Source of the DNA: a virus
Direction: 5' to 3' (one strand)
Length of the DNA stretch: 64,000 bases
IMG/VR virus record: IMGVR_UViG_3300043419_000459
Span: 37,471 to 101,470 of that record
Shown here: positions 41,137 to 50,031 of the stretch, piece after piece
Position numbering within the stretch: position 1 is the first letter of the stretch
How the letters are laid out: every line of letters begins with the position of its first letter
Position numbers and translations under genes: made by a program
The notes under the pieces: generated by a model
Told to the model about the DNA's origin: nothing
Databases searched by the model: none
Seen by the model: only the letters and a program-made list of their open reading frames with translations

Positions 41137-41908
41137 TTGGAATTAATATTTTTGGTTTTATAAATTCATGTAAAAAATCATAAGACTGCTTTCCATTAAA
41201 ATGAAAATTATTTTTAGGATATTCGTTTTTTATAGAATATATCCACTCCAACATACCACCACCAAATGGAGTTTTAATAACGTCCGTAAATATAAATTTG
41301 TTATAATTTATTTTATTTAACAATACAGGAACACTATCGGTATCTTTGTATATATCTTGCATTCTTTCTATTTTTTCTAAAACATTTTCACGCAATCCAT
41401 AGTAATCACCACTCATATTCATCAAATTTTTTATTTGTTGAATTGTTGTTGATAATGTAAATAAATTACCAATTGTAATCATACTATATGGAATATTTTC
41501 TGAATCTAAAAATTGTTGAGTAAACAATATATTTTCTAAAGTATCGATTACAGCACCATATACCGAATAATAGTTTTCATAAAAATTTTTATTCTTTCCT
41601 TCTAAATTACTTCCATTTGGCCAATATCTTACAAAAGTTGGATGTTCTTCCAATCCAATCGGATAATCCCACCTATCTATCGTACTCCATTGAATGATAA
41701 TGTAATCCCAATTTTGCTCCATAGATTTTTTTGTAACCATTCTTTTTATCAATTCATTACTTGCACCTGGTAAACTTATATTACACACATATAAATTATC
41801 TACAAATTCTTCGTGCATCCAATCTGCCCAACTATTTTCTTTTATGTCATTTTCATTATTCGTATGATGTGAAAAAGAACATCCAACTACTAATATACTT
41901 TTTTTCAT
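41123..41908 (-). CDS. SGNH/GDSL-like protein (third copy)
   Basis: A 261-aa protein with VVGCSFSHHTNN (7-18; block I Ser), CNISLPGASNELIKRM (41-56; block II Gly, III Asn), YIIIQWSTIDRWDYP (69-83) and near the C-terminus NNFHFNGKQSYDFLHEF, a possible block V His. The pattern is the same as at 25168 and 26206, so these are likely a phage family rather than three imports. Predicted O-acyl transfer or hydrolysis on glycans. Confidence 0.65.
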   Translation of the reverse strand: MKKSILVVGCSFSHHTNNENDIKENSWADWMHEEFVDNLYVCNISLPGASNELIKRMVTKKSMEQNWDYIIIQWSTIDRWDYPIGLEEHPTFVRYWPNGSNLEGKNKNFYENYYSVYGAVIDTLENILFTQQFLDSENIPYSMITIGNLFTLSTTIQQIKNLMNMSGDYYGLRENVLEKIERMQDIYKDTDSVPVLLNKINYNKFIFTDVIKTPFGGGMLEWIYSIKNEYPKNNFHFNGKQSYDFLHEFIKPKILIPNGLI

Positions 41909-43269
41909 TATTCAAAAATAAACTTTTTTACATCAACCATACCATCCGTAAATTTAGAAAGTATTTTTTGCTTTGTATCAATTAATTTGTATTTGTTTTT
42001 CTTATAGTATTCTTCGATATCAAATTCTCCCGAATTAATTTTGTCTATTAATTCTTTTAATTTTTTAGTTATAATTTCACCTTGCTCATATGGACTTTCT
42101 ATTTTATAGTAAGAATTATCTAATCCGAATAAGTCTAAAGAATTATAACAATCCAATTCTTCTAACATTTCATAAAATCTATTTGCTCCATATATTATAA
42201 AAAACTTTTCAGTCAATATTGGATAATAAGACTTTTCTGAAAAATATGAAAACATTGTATGAAACAAAATATGCGTTTCACCTACCACATCTATATAACT
42301 TTTTTTATATTCTTTATGTTCTAAATAGTGTCTTAAATGAGACCAAAAATCTTTACCCAATGTATCAGATAATTTTTTTGAATAATATTCATATCCTCTA
42401 TAATCTATATTTTTAAAATAATCATATAACCACTTACTTTGCATTAAACAATTATCGGTAGAATATACAAATCCTTTATTTTTTCTTTCTTCATATTCAT
42501 CATACATCAATTTATTTAATGTACAATAACCATAATCCACTATATCCAAATCATATAATTTATTTATTACATTCATTCTATGTGGTCTGGGTTTTAAAGT
42601 TAAATGTGAGTATATTTTTTCTGCGTTTGAAATTTCTTCGATTGGAAATAAATTATGAATACTTTTAACATTATTATCTCTAAACATTTCATTTACCTGA
42701 AAACTCATTAAATCTCCAACTATGTGAAATACATTAAAAGTTTTTGAAAAAATAAAATTATCATCACCATTAAATAATTCGTAATCTGTAATTTTTATAC
42801 AATCAAACCCGTAGTTGTATTTTATTAAAAAATAATTTAAACTTTCATATTCATTTGGTTCAAAGAATGCAAAATTAAAAATTACTTTTACATTTCTTTC
42901 TTTATATCGATTTATCAATCTATTGAACTCCGATATACCATATTGTTTAAACACAAAATCAAAATACCTTTCAAATATCCACCTATCATAAATAACAATA
43001 GAATCTTCAGGAGGATTCATATAAAAATCAAATTCTAAATCAGTTAATCTTGTTGTTGGATTTGCTTGTAATGCAGAATTCGGCATAGATGATATATGAA
43101 GTTGTATTAATTCAATTTTATCATTTACATTTATTTCTAATTCTATAATATATGGTTTGGTTTCCCTTATATCATAATATTTTAAATTATCAAATTTTTT
43201 TAAAATTTTTATATTATTTTCAGAAAACAATGCGTAAAATAAACCCTCTTGTCCTACAAATTTTTTCAT
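41908..43269 (-). CDS. Divergent glycosyltransferase-like protein, third member of the 'SEK' group
   Basis: A 453-aa protein. The C-terminal part (YIDVVGETHILFHTMFSYFS, EKSYYPILTEKFFIIYGANR, LDLFGLDNSYYKIE) keeps the order TE...SEK...P...G...DxSYD of the other two, in a weaker form. The N-terminus is predicted alpha/beta. It overlaps the GT-B gene by 4 nt and the SGNH gene by 1 nt, as part of a tightly packed series just downstream of the giant fibre. Function inferred from context only. Confidence 0.5.
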   Translation of the reverse strand: MKKFVGQEGLFYALFSENNIKILKKFDNLKYYDIRETKPYIIELEINVNDKIELIQLHISSMPNSALQANPTTRLTDLEFDFYMNPPEDSIVIYDRWIFERYFDFVFKQYGISEFNRLINRYKERNVKVIFNFAFFEPNEYESLNYFLIKYNYGFDCIKITDYELFNGDDNFIFSKTFNVFHIVGDLMSFQVNEMFRDNNVKSIHNLFPIEEISNAEKIYSHLTLKPRPHRMNVINKLYDLDIVDYGYCTLNKLMYDEYEERKNKGFVYSTDNCLMQSKWLYDYFKNIDYRGYEYYSKKLSDTLGKDFWSHLRHYLEHKEYKKSYIDVVGETHILFHTMFSYFSEKSYYPILTEKFFIIYGANRFYEMLEELDCYNSLDLFGLDNSYYKIESPYEQGEIITKKLKELIDKINSGEFDIEEYYKKNKYKLIDTKQKILSKFTDGMVDVKKFIFE

Positions 43270-44240
43270 ATTATTTCTTTTATTTTTTTAACCCATTTTT
43301 GTTTATTGGTATATTTTGTAAGACCTTTTCTTAATTTGCAAAATTCTAAATTTACTTTTGTAAAATCTTCTTCCAATATTTGCAAATATATTTTATTGAA
43401 TTCTTTTTTAGTTTTTGCTCTATATTTGTAATCAATATGTTTCATCCAATCTGTATGTATAATTGGAACTTTACCATTATCAACTGCATCAAAAATTGCA
43501 TAACCAAATGGTTCTTTTGTATAACATCCATGAAATATTTGAAAATTACTTTCAAAAAATTTATTATGGAATGTATAATTAAATTCCATAAACCTATGAT
43601 AATCCGAATTTGTATTTGAACCTTCTAACATTCGTTTATAATCATATTTGTTTGAAAATATAATTGATGGTATGTAATCTAAATAATGTGCGTTTTTTCT
43701 TGTTTCACATCTAGCAGCGTATCCAATTTTATTAGTTATAATTCCTGTAAATGGTTTATTTTGTTTCCATTCATAGTAGTTTGTAATGGTTTTTGTTTTT
43801 GGATATTCTTTATGTATTGTATCATCTTCATAACCTATCCAAACTATATTGTCCGAATTATCTAATATTTGTTTTTGCCAATCCCAATCTACTTTTGTCA
43901 TTATATTTTCATAATCAGAATTTAATCCTAACATATCAGGAATAAAAGCATGAACAAATGTAAGATAAGTTTTGTGTAAATAATTTTTAATTATAGGATT
44001 TGGTTTGTAAGAATGGTGTAAGAAAATAATTTTATCACATTCTTGTAATATTCTATCAACTTCTTTTTCATTTTCGTAAGTGTAGATTGCACCGATTTCT
44101 TTAACCAATGGCCTGCCATCAATTATTATTTTGTAATCTTCTTTTACTAATGGCAAAATATTTTCTATAAAGTTATTGCACCATAAATCCGCACCACCAA
44201 TAACATTTTTTCCGTAACCTGTTGTAATGAATACTATCAT
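43266..44240 (-). CDS. Glycosyltransferase, GT-B (GT4-like) fold
   Basis: A 324-aa protein. FITTGYGKNVIGGADLWCNN (4-23) is a GT4-type start (G-G-A/E-x-x-h). IIFLHHSYKPN and LTFVHAFIPD are the strand-turns of the N-terminal Rossmann-like domain. YTKEPFGYAIFDAVDNGKVP (about 241-260) matches the C-terminal 'E-P-F-G-h-x-h-x-E-A' donor-binding motif of GT4, with Asp in place of the second Glu. The first sugar gene after the fibre; its start overlaps the fibre stop by 4 nt (ATGA-type), so it should be co-translated with the fibre. Confidence 0.75.
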   Translation of the reverse strand: MIVFITTGYGKNVIGGADLWCNNFIENILPLVKEDYKIIIDGRPLVKEIGAIYTYENEKEVDRILQECDKIIFLHHSYKPNPIIKNYLHKTYLTFVHAFIPDMLGLNSDYENIMTKVDWDWQKQILDNSDNIVWIGYEDDTIHKEYPKTKTITNYYEWKQNKPFTGIITNKIGYAARCETRKNAHYLDYIPSIIFSNKYDYKRMLEGSNTNSDYHRFMEFNYTFHNKFFESNFQIFHGCYTKEPFGYAIFDAVDNGKVPIIHTDWMKHIDYKYRAKTKKEFNKIYLQILEEDFTKVNLEFCKLRKGLTKYTNKQKWVKKIKEII

Positions 44241-47200
44241 ATATCATTTAATTTTGGAACTCTTTCCGGTCTAGTTGAATCTAAATACTCACCTTTATAA
44301 TTTTCTGTTTTATAATTTCCATTTACATCATATAATGGCGATTTTAATATTTCTTTGTCATTCCTTTCAGCAATAACCATCCAATCTATTTTGACATTTG
44401 ATTCTACATTTTCAGAAATAACATAAACACTTCCACTTTCAACATAACCTTTTACTCTATCAAATGTTTGATTATTTTGTAAAAACAATTGTGGATTTTT
44501 TGTTAAAACATCAAATGTACCAATTGTCATATTGGATGCAGAATCTATACTCATACTACCTTCTCCATTTTCTAATTCTATCGTACCTCTATAAATCAAA
44601 TCTGCTCTCGGTGACTCCGTTGAAGTATGATATAACCATTTGTTCTCATTAAGTGGGTGTTGAATTTTAAATTGTTTGCTATTGGCACTAAATCCACCTA
44701 AAATATTTAATGAACCTATAATCTGTGATTTACCTTTAATTATAAAAAAGTTTGATGATTCTCCTGAAGTACCTTCGGGTACCGAAGCATTTAAATAATT
44801 TCTAACCCCTTGATAAACCTGTAAACCACCGGGAGAAAAGACAGAATAACCATTTTGTACTCTACCATATTTAACAAAAATATCACTAGCCGGTCTGTTT
44901 GCATAGATAACACTATCGAAATTCCCACCATCTACTTGTAAATACCAAAATTGTTGCAATTCTACTCTATACCACACAGCCGTACCCGGTGTATTAATTC
45001 CACCACCACCTTGTGCTGATATCGTTGCTCCATATACTTGTTCATTATCGATATTTTCTAATTGTGTACCTCCCGAAGTATATGATTGTCTAAATTCTCG
45101 GTATGCAACCAACGCTGTCTTTGTACCATATGTCATGTTTTGGTTGGTCTGATTTTCGGCATCCGTTTGAGTTGGATATTGTCTAACTCTTAAAGTACAA
45201 TTCCAATATCCATAAACGGTATGAGTTTCACCAAAGGCAGGAAGTGCTGCGTAACCAAATATTGTGTTTGATATAACTGGGAAGTCTTCAGCCTCTACAA
45301 ATATTTCTTCTTCAGCATATTGTAATCCAATAATACCACAACTGGTTCCATAATTATAACTACATCCATTTGGTAATGTAAATCCAGTATCTACTTCCGC
45401 AGTAGATGGTGAATCCGTTCCATATACTATGTCTAAGTTTTGACCAGAATTAGACCAATTTAAAGATGCTGTATCGGATACGGTAATTGCAGATATATTT
45501 GATGATGCATCAATTCTAACTCTATCCAATGTATCGGTACCGGTTGCCTGTGTAATTGATATTCTCTGTGCATTGGATGCTAATCGTAATGTATACGCAC
45601 CAACTGTTTTATAAAAACCAGTACCATCCATAGTCCAACCCGCAACTTGACCCGTATCAAAAACTGCGTTTTTACCGGAAAAAGCCAATGATGCAATATT
45701 TCCGGCTACAATACTATTTGCAGCAATTTGATTTGTAGTAATGGATTGACCATCTATATATGTACTAACATTATTTGGTAGAATTTTATTTAAAGTTGCA
45801 AATGCACCTAATCCACTAACTTGTGCGGTAGTGACACCATTTGCAGTTGCCAATGTACCCAATCCGCTAACTTGTGTATTTGAAATGGTAACACCTGCAC
45901 TTAATGTTAAAGATGTTGCCGTTATGTTTCCACTAATTGATGCGTTTGTAGCAGTCAGTACACCCGATGGACTTACCCTAAAAGGTGCGGATGAAAATGT
46001 TGCATTACCCAAATAAATTCCATTAGTATCTGCTTTAAAAATACTATCGCCACTACCTATTGAAATCGTACCACCTTGTAATGCTCCAGTGAATGTACCC
46101 GCAGCTGCCGAAAGATTTCCGGCAAAAGTACCGCCAGCTGCGGAAAGTGTTCCTTTAAATACCGCATCTCCATTAGAATCCACATAAAACGTTTTAGTAG
46201 CAATTCTTCCATTATCTAAATCTATAATACTACCAGCAGTTGTATATGGTGTCCCTGCCGAATAATTTGTAGAAATAATTTTACCAGTAGATATGTTACT
46301 ACCATTGATTAATGTTGTTCCTGCTACACCGAATGATAAAGCATTTGTTCCATCTGTGACATTATTGGCTGCTGTAAATGATACCAATCCACTAAATCCA
46401 ATTGCTTGAGTCGGTGTACCAAATGTTGGAGTACCCGTTCCGCCACCGGCAGTAGTTTCTACAACAGTATAAGTTGCGTACCAATATTTATTTGTATTTC
46501 CACTTGCATATGTTGGTGCTCCCGTACCCCAATTGTTAGTTAAATCGGTGAATGTACCATTACTAAATGTAAAAGAAGTTGCGGATGGTGATGTTGGTGC
46601 CGAAGTTGCGGTTAATTGATAATGAACCATACCAGTTGCAGTTCGTTTACCATCTGCTCCCGTTGCACCATTGGCACCGGCTGCACCAGTTATTGCTTTT
46701 GATATTGTAAATTTAATTGTAGATGTTCCAGAGGTTCCTTCCGAATCAACATATTGAATTGTTACAACGCCCGTATTATCATTTGATGATACACCCGTTA
46801 CGTCTATCGTAGATGTCGATGGTGTTGTACTTACAACCGTTACACCGGTTACATTTGTTATTTTAAATTCCGATGTAGTTAACGTTCCTTGATTATATGT
46901 TAAAGTAGATGACCCTTCAAATGCAGTTAAAACTGGGTCAACAATTGTACCCGTTAAAGTTCCTGCACTATTCGCATTTACAGTTTGTGAATTTGGTGTT
47001 ACAGAAAATGTAATTGTAGGTGGTGCTTTTTTAACTTTAGATAAACTCAATGTGTCGGTTAAAATTCTACTAACACCTTCAGAATCAATTACTACTGCCG
47101 TAATTATTATAGTAGTCGAATTAACACCATCTGCCAATGTTCTTCCATTTAATGTAACAATTCCTGTTGTGTAATCGGTTACAATGGATGAAATATTAGA

Positions 47201-49753
47201 AGAGGTTGCTGTTAATGATGACAAAGATTTTGAAGTAGTTGTACCATCATATGTTTCTCTTACACTTATTGTTACATTTGCAAAAGAATCGATTTGCGCG
47301 CCTGTTGATTTTGCAGTTACACTTTGGTCTTTTGGTGTCGATGTAATTGATAATACAGGAGCAGCTTTTTTATTTTTTGTGTAAGTAACATTTTTAATAA
47401 GACTTGTGGTATCACCTGCTCCATCTTTATAATCAATTGTTATATCCAACGAACCACTATCTGCCGATAAATTAGTTATACTATATACATTTGAAGTTGG
47501 GTTACTATTATTTCCACCATTTGGAGTACACCCAATTCCACTTACATTTGTTATAGAAAATGTGTTATTTGCTCTATTTCCATCATTATCATCATCAAAT
47601 GTAATTGTTTCGTTTCCAACCTTTACATTAACAGAACCCGATGTAAACAAAAACGAACCACTTGCAACAAATCCATTAGAAAGGGCCGGTAAAGATGCAT
47701 TATCGTTTGTAAGGGTCGCAGATAATCCGTCTAATATTTTTACAGGACTTATTTTAATTGAGTCGGAGAATTCATTTCCAAATTGGTCAGAACCAGAAAT
47801 ATAATAAATTGTTTCATTTGTCAAATATGGATATGATGAACCTGCTAATGTATAGGTATCAACACCATTGGTTGGATTTGTACTTACAAACGTCAATGCT
47901 GGTTTACCACTTCCTGAATTTACAATTAATGGTGTAGTTGCCGATGCTAAATTTTTTCTTTTAGCTTCAATTGTAATAACTTGTCCAACCGGATTAAGAG
48001 ATAAGTCGGTTGCTTTATAAATAAACTGATTTGTATTCGCAGTTACAAAAACGCCCGGTGCGTTATCACCATCTTCGAATCTATAAATTGTTTCATATTC
48101 TTCAAATCCTTCACAAGATGCAGTATATACAATAGAACCAACCAACACATTTGAAACACTACCACTAAAACTACTTATATTCAATAGTGCACCATTATCA
48201 TTTTGAGATACAAATGCACCAGGATAAGTACCTGCGTAAGAGGATGGTTCGATATAGTTACCACCAATGTCAAATGCAGATGAAGCGTATGTTATAGAAC
48301 CTGTAAAATTTGTTTTTTGTGTTCTAAATCTTACAGACTGATTTGCAGGATTTGCAAAAGACCCAGTTGAAAATCTAAATGCGGTTCTGTCCGATTCGAA
48401 TGTTAATAATTTTGTAATCGTATTTGAACCTCCTGTAAAGTTTGCACTTTGTGTTACGAACACCGGAACGTAGTTATTATTTACATCATAAAATTCAAAC
48501 TTAAAATTAAAATCTTCATTACCAATAACCGTAGGCATTGAGGTAATAAATGAAATCTCATCCGGTGAGAACGCCGTATCTTGTGATAATTTTAAACTAA
48601 CATTTCCAACATGCCATTCTCCTTGTGATTGTGAAAAATACAAAGTAGCATTTGGGTAATCTCTATCTATTTTAAATGGTATAGTTGTATCTAATAAATT
48701 TCTAGTTGGATTTAATCCAGATAGTGTTCCAATACTACTACTAAATGTTGTTGATTGTGAAACATATGATAAATAAATACCCAAATCGGATTTAGTTGAT
48801 GAAGAATAAAAAGCATCTAAATTTATTTCATATGTATTTAAACTTTTTATGTCTAAAGATGATGTATATGTTAAATTACCACTACCATTAAGTTTTATAC
48901 CATTATCTATTTTGTCCGATAATAATTTAACATCCAATGAACCGGTGTTCCAATAATTCTTTAAAGTTTCTGATGTAAATGTTCCTGTATTTCCAACAAC
49001 ACTTCCAGACAATCCAAAAGTAGTTAATAATTCTTTTGACTCAACTAATATATCTTGTATTAAACTAAAATCAGATATATCACCCAATGAAGTTCTAAAT
49101 ACTTTTACTCTTTTTACATCACCTGCAAATGTTTCTAAATTAGATACTTTAATATTTGCAAATGATTGATTTAATCCACTATTTACTTTTAAACCATTTT
49201 CTATTCTATAAATTGGTTCTAATAATTCGGTAATACTAACCGTAGGTCTTCTATAAAATCTAATCTTAGTAGTATTAGCCAACGATGGGTTTACATCTAT
49301 TTGCTTTTGCCACTTTACATTGTATTTGTTTTCCCAATCTAATGGAACAGGAAGTGTAACACCATTCGTGTCCTGATATTCACTAAGTTCACCTAATATA
49401 GTAAGTGTGCACACACCATATGCGGTATCTGGATAAATATATACCGCAACCACCTTAGAAACACCTTCATAATATTCTGTTTGAAATTCAACTCCATCTA
49501 TTGAACCCGTCATTAAACCCTCACCTGGCTCGTGATAAATAATATTACCAGCGGAATCTTTTAATTCAATTTGTATTTTGGTATCAGGAACCAAATATTC
49601 GGAACCCGCAATTAGAAATGCATTTTTTCCACCTGTAAATGTATCGGGTAATTCTGTTATTTTAAAATATTTACTATCCGATTGAGTATCGTTTACTAAT
49701 ACTGCAAACTTTTCTAAATTCTTTGCAAATAATGTTTTCTTTATAACAGCCAT
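44237..49753 (-). CDS. Giant tail fibre / adhesin, 1838 aa
   Basis: A 1838-aa beta-rich protein, with no signal peptide. N-terminal 150 residues (KTLFAKNLEKFAVLVNDTQS and on) probably anchor to the tail. From about 200 to 1000 there are many beta-sandwich modules. Residues about 780-1015 hold two Ig-like repeats of about 110 aa with matching landmarks (SITSTPKDQSVTAKSTG versus FSVTPNSQTVNANSAG; VIDSEG versus YVDSEG). A short collagen-like stretch (GAAGANGATGADGK) follows near 1020. Residues about 1100-1400 carry fibre repeats (GTLSAAGGTFAGNLSAAAGT and similar, like tail-tip 'GKxxA' proteins), then a receptor-type C-terminus with unique sequence. It is directly followed by the sugar island, which suggests its glycosylation. 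Confidence 0.8.
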   Translation of the reverse strand: MAVIKKTLFAKNLEKFAVLVNDTQSDSKYFKITELPDTFTGGKNAFLIAGSEYLVPDTKIQIELKDSAGNIIYHEPGEGLMTGSIDGVEFQTEYYEGVSKVVAVYIYPDTAYGVCTLTILGELSEYQDTNGVTLPVPLDWENKYNVKWQKQIDVNPSLANTTKIRFYRRPTVSITELLEPIYRIENGLKVNSGLNQSFANIKVSNLETFAGDVKRVKVFRTSLGDISDFSLIQDILVESKELLTTFGLSGSVVGNTGTFTSETLKNYWNTGSLDVKLLSDKIDNGIKLNGSGNLTYTSSLDIKSLNTYEINLDAFYSSSTKSDLGIYLSYVSQSTTFSSSIGTLSGLNPTRNLLDTTIPFKIDRDYPNATLYFSQSQGEWHVGNVSLKLSQDTAFSPDEISFITSMPTVIGNEDFNFKFEFYDVNNNYVPVFVTQSANFTGGSNTITKLLTFESDRTAFRFSTGSFANPANQSVRFRTQKTNFTGSITYASSAFDIGGNYIEPSSYAGTYPGAFVSQNDNGALLNISSFSGSVSNVLVGSIVYTASCEGFEEYETIYRFEDGDNAPGVFVTANTNQFIYKATDLSLNPVGQVITIEAKRKNLASATTPLIVNSGSGKPALTFVSTNPTNGVDTYTLAGSSYPYLTNETIYYISGSDQFGNEFSDSIKISPVKILDGLSATLTNDNASLPALSNGFVASGSFLFTSGSVNVKVGNETITFDDDNDGNRANNTFSITNVSGIGCTPNGGNNSNPTSNVYSITNLSADSGSLDITIDYKDGAGDTTSLIKNVTYTKNKKAAPVLSITSTPKDQSVTAKSTGAQIDSFANVTISVRETYDGTTTSKSLSSLTATSSNISSIVTDYTTGIVTLNGRTLADGVNSTTIIITAVVIDSEGVSRILTDTLSLSKVKKAPPTITFSVTPNSQTVNANSAGTLTGTIVDPVLTAFEGSSTLTYNQGTLTTSEFKITNVTGVTVVSTTPSTSTIDVTGVSSNDNTGVVTIQYVDSEGTSGTSTIKFTISKAITGAAGANGATGADGKRTATGMVHYQLTATSAPTSPSATSFTFSNGTFTDLTNNWGTGAPTYASGNTNKYWYATYTVVETTAGGGTGTPTFGTPTQAIGFSGLVSFTAANNVTDGTNALSFGVAGTTLINGSNISTGKIISTNYSAGTPYTTAGSIIDLDNGRIATKTFYVDSNGDAVFKGTLSAAGGTFAGNLSAAAGTFTGALQGGTISIGSGDSIFKADTNGIYLGNATFSSAPFRVSPSGVLTATNASISGNITATSLTLSAGVTISNTQVSGLGTLATANGVTTAQVSGLGAFATLNKILPNNVSTYIDGQSITTNQIAANSIVAGNIASLAFSGKNAVFDTGQVAGWTMDGTGFYKTVGAYTLRLASNAQRISITQATGTDTLDRVRIDASSNISAITVSDTASLNWSNSGQNLDIVYGTDSPSTAEVDTGFTLPNGCSYNYGTSCGIIGLQYAEEEIFVEAEDFPVISNTIFGYAALPAFGETHTVYGYWNCTLRVRQYPTQTDAENQTNQNMTYGTKTALVAYREFRQSYTSGGTQLENIDNEQVYGATISAQGGGGINTPGTAVWYRVELQQFWYLQVDGGNFDSVIYANRPASDIFVKYGRVQNGYSVFSPGGLQVYQGVRNYLNASVPEGTSGESSNFFIIKGKSQIIGSLNILGGFSANSKQFKIQHPLNENKWLYHTSTESPRADLIYRGTIELENGEGSMSIDSASNMTIGTFDVLTKNPQLFLQNNQTFDRVKGYVESGSVYVISENVESNVKIDWMVIAERNDKEILKSPLYDVNGNYKTENYKGEYLDSTRPERVPKLNDI

Positions 49754-49765
49754 TTAATCTTTTTA

Positions 49766-49774
49766 AATAAATAT
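49766..49774 (-). promoter_or_regulatory. Promoter-like motif variant ATATTTATT before the giant fibre
   Basis: AATAAATAT on the plus strand, 12 nt before the start at 49753, on the fibre side of a 101-nt divergent intergenic region. One mismatch to consensus. Confidence 0.45.
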
Positions 49775-49795
49775 CTCTAAAAAAAGAATTATATC

Positions 49796-49804
49796 ATATT
49801 TATA
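49796..49804 (+). promoter_or_regulatory. Promoter-like motif ATATTTATA on the plus strand
   Basis: The only gap where the exact motif points rightward, 50 nt before the only plus-strand gene (ATG 49855). This change of orientation with the gene is the best evidence that the motif is directional. Confidence 0.55.
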
Positions 49805-49808
49805 TAAA

Positions 49809-49846
49809 GAAAACTAATAAACTCTTTAATAAACTAAAGAAAACTA
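49809..49846 (+). repeat. Phased AAACT(A) repeats, candidate operator of the ribbon-helix-helix gene
   Basis: AAACT occurs at 49811, 49819, 49831 and 49841 (intervals 8, 12 and 10), i.e. four copies near one helical turn apart, between the promoter-like motif and the ATG. The last two lie in a 16-mer that is identical to 6540-6555. Arrays like this are what ribbon-helix-helix dimers bind; binding here is untested. Confidence 0.45.
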
Positions 49847-49854
49847 AATAAGTT

Positions 49855-50031
49855 ATGAAATACGCAATGTTACAAATTAAAAAAGAAACCCATGAACTTC
49901 TCAAAGAATATTGTGAAGAACACGGGTTCAAAATGGGTAGTCTTGTTGAAAATCTAATTAAGAAACATGTTGGTGTCTCAAAACCACAATCCAGTGTGTT
50001 GAAGGCTGATAAGGTCGTTCTTAGAAGTTAG
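49855..50031 (+). CDS. Ribbon-helix-helix DNA-binding protein, only plus-strand gene
   Basis: A 58-aa protein read ATG 49855 to TAG 50031. The MetJ/Arc-type layout is clear: an N-terminal beta strand (KYAMLQIKKE, alternating polar and hydrophobic), helix A (THELLKEYCEEHG), a turn with Gly24, and helix B (KMGSLVENLIKKHV). A basic tail (KADKVVLRS) follows. Dimers of such proteins insert the paired strand in the major groove, often to repress their own gene. Its leader contains phased AAACT repeats and an exact promoter-like motif. It converges on the oxygenase gene with a 4-nt tail-to-tail overlap. Likely a phage regulator; targets inferred only. Confidence 0.75.
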   Translation: MKYAMLQIKKETHELLKEYCEEHGFKMGSLVENLIKKHVGVSKPQSSVLKADKVVLRS

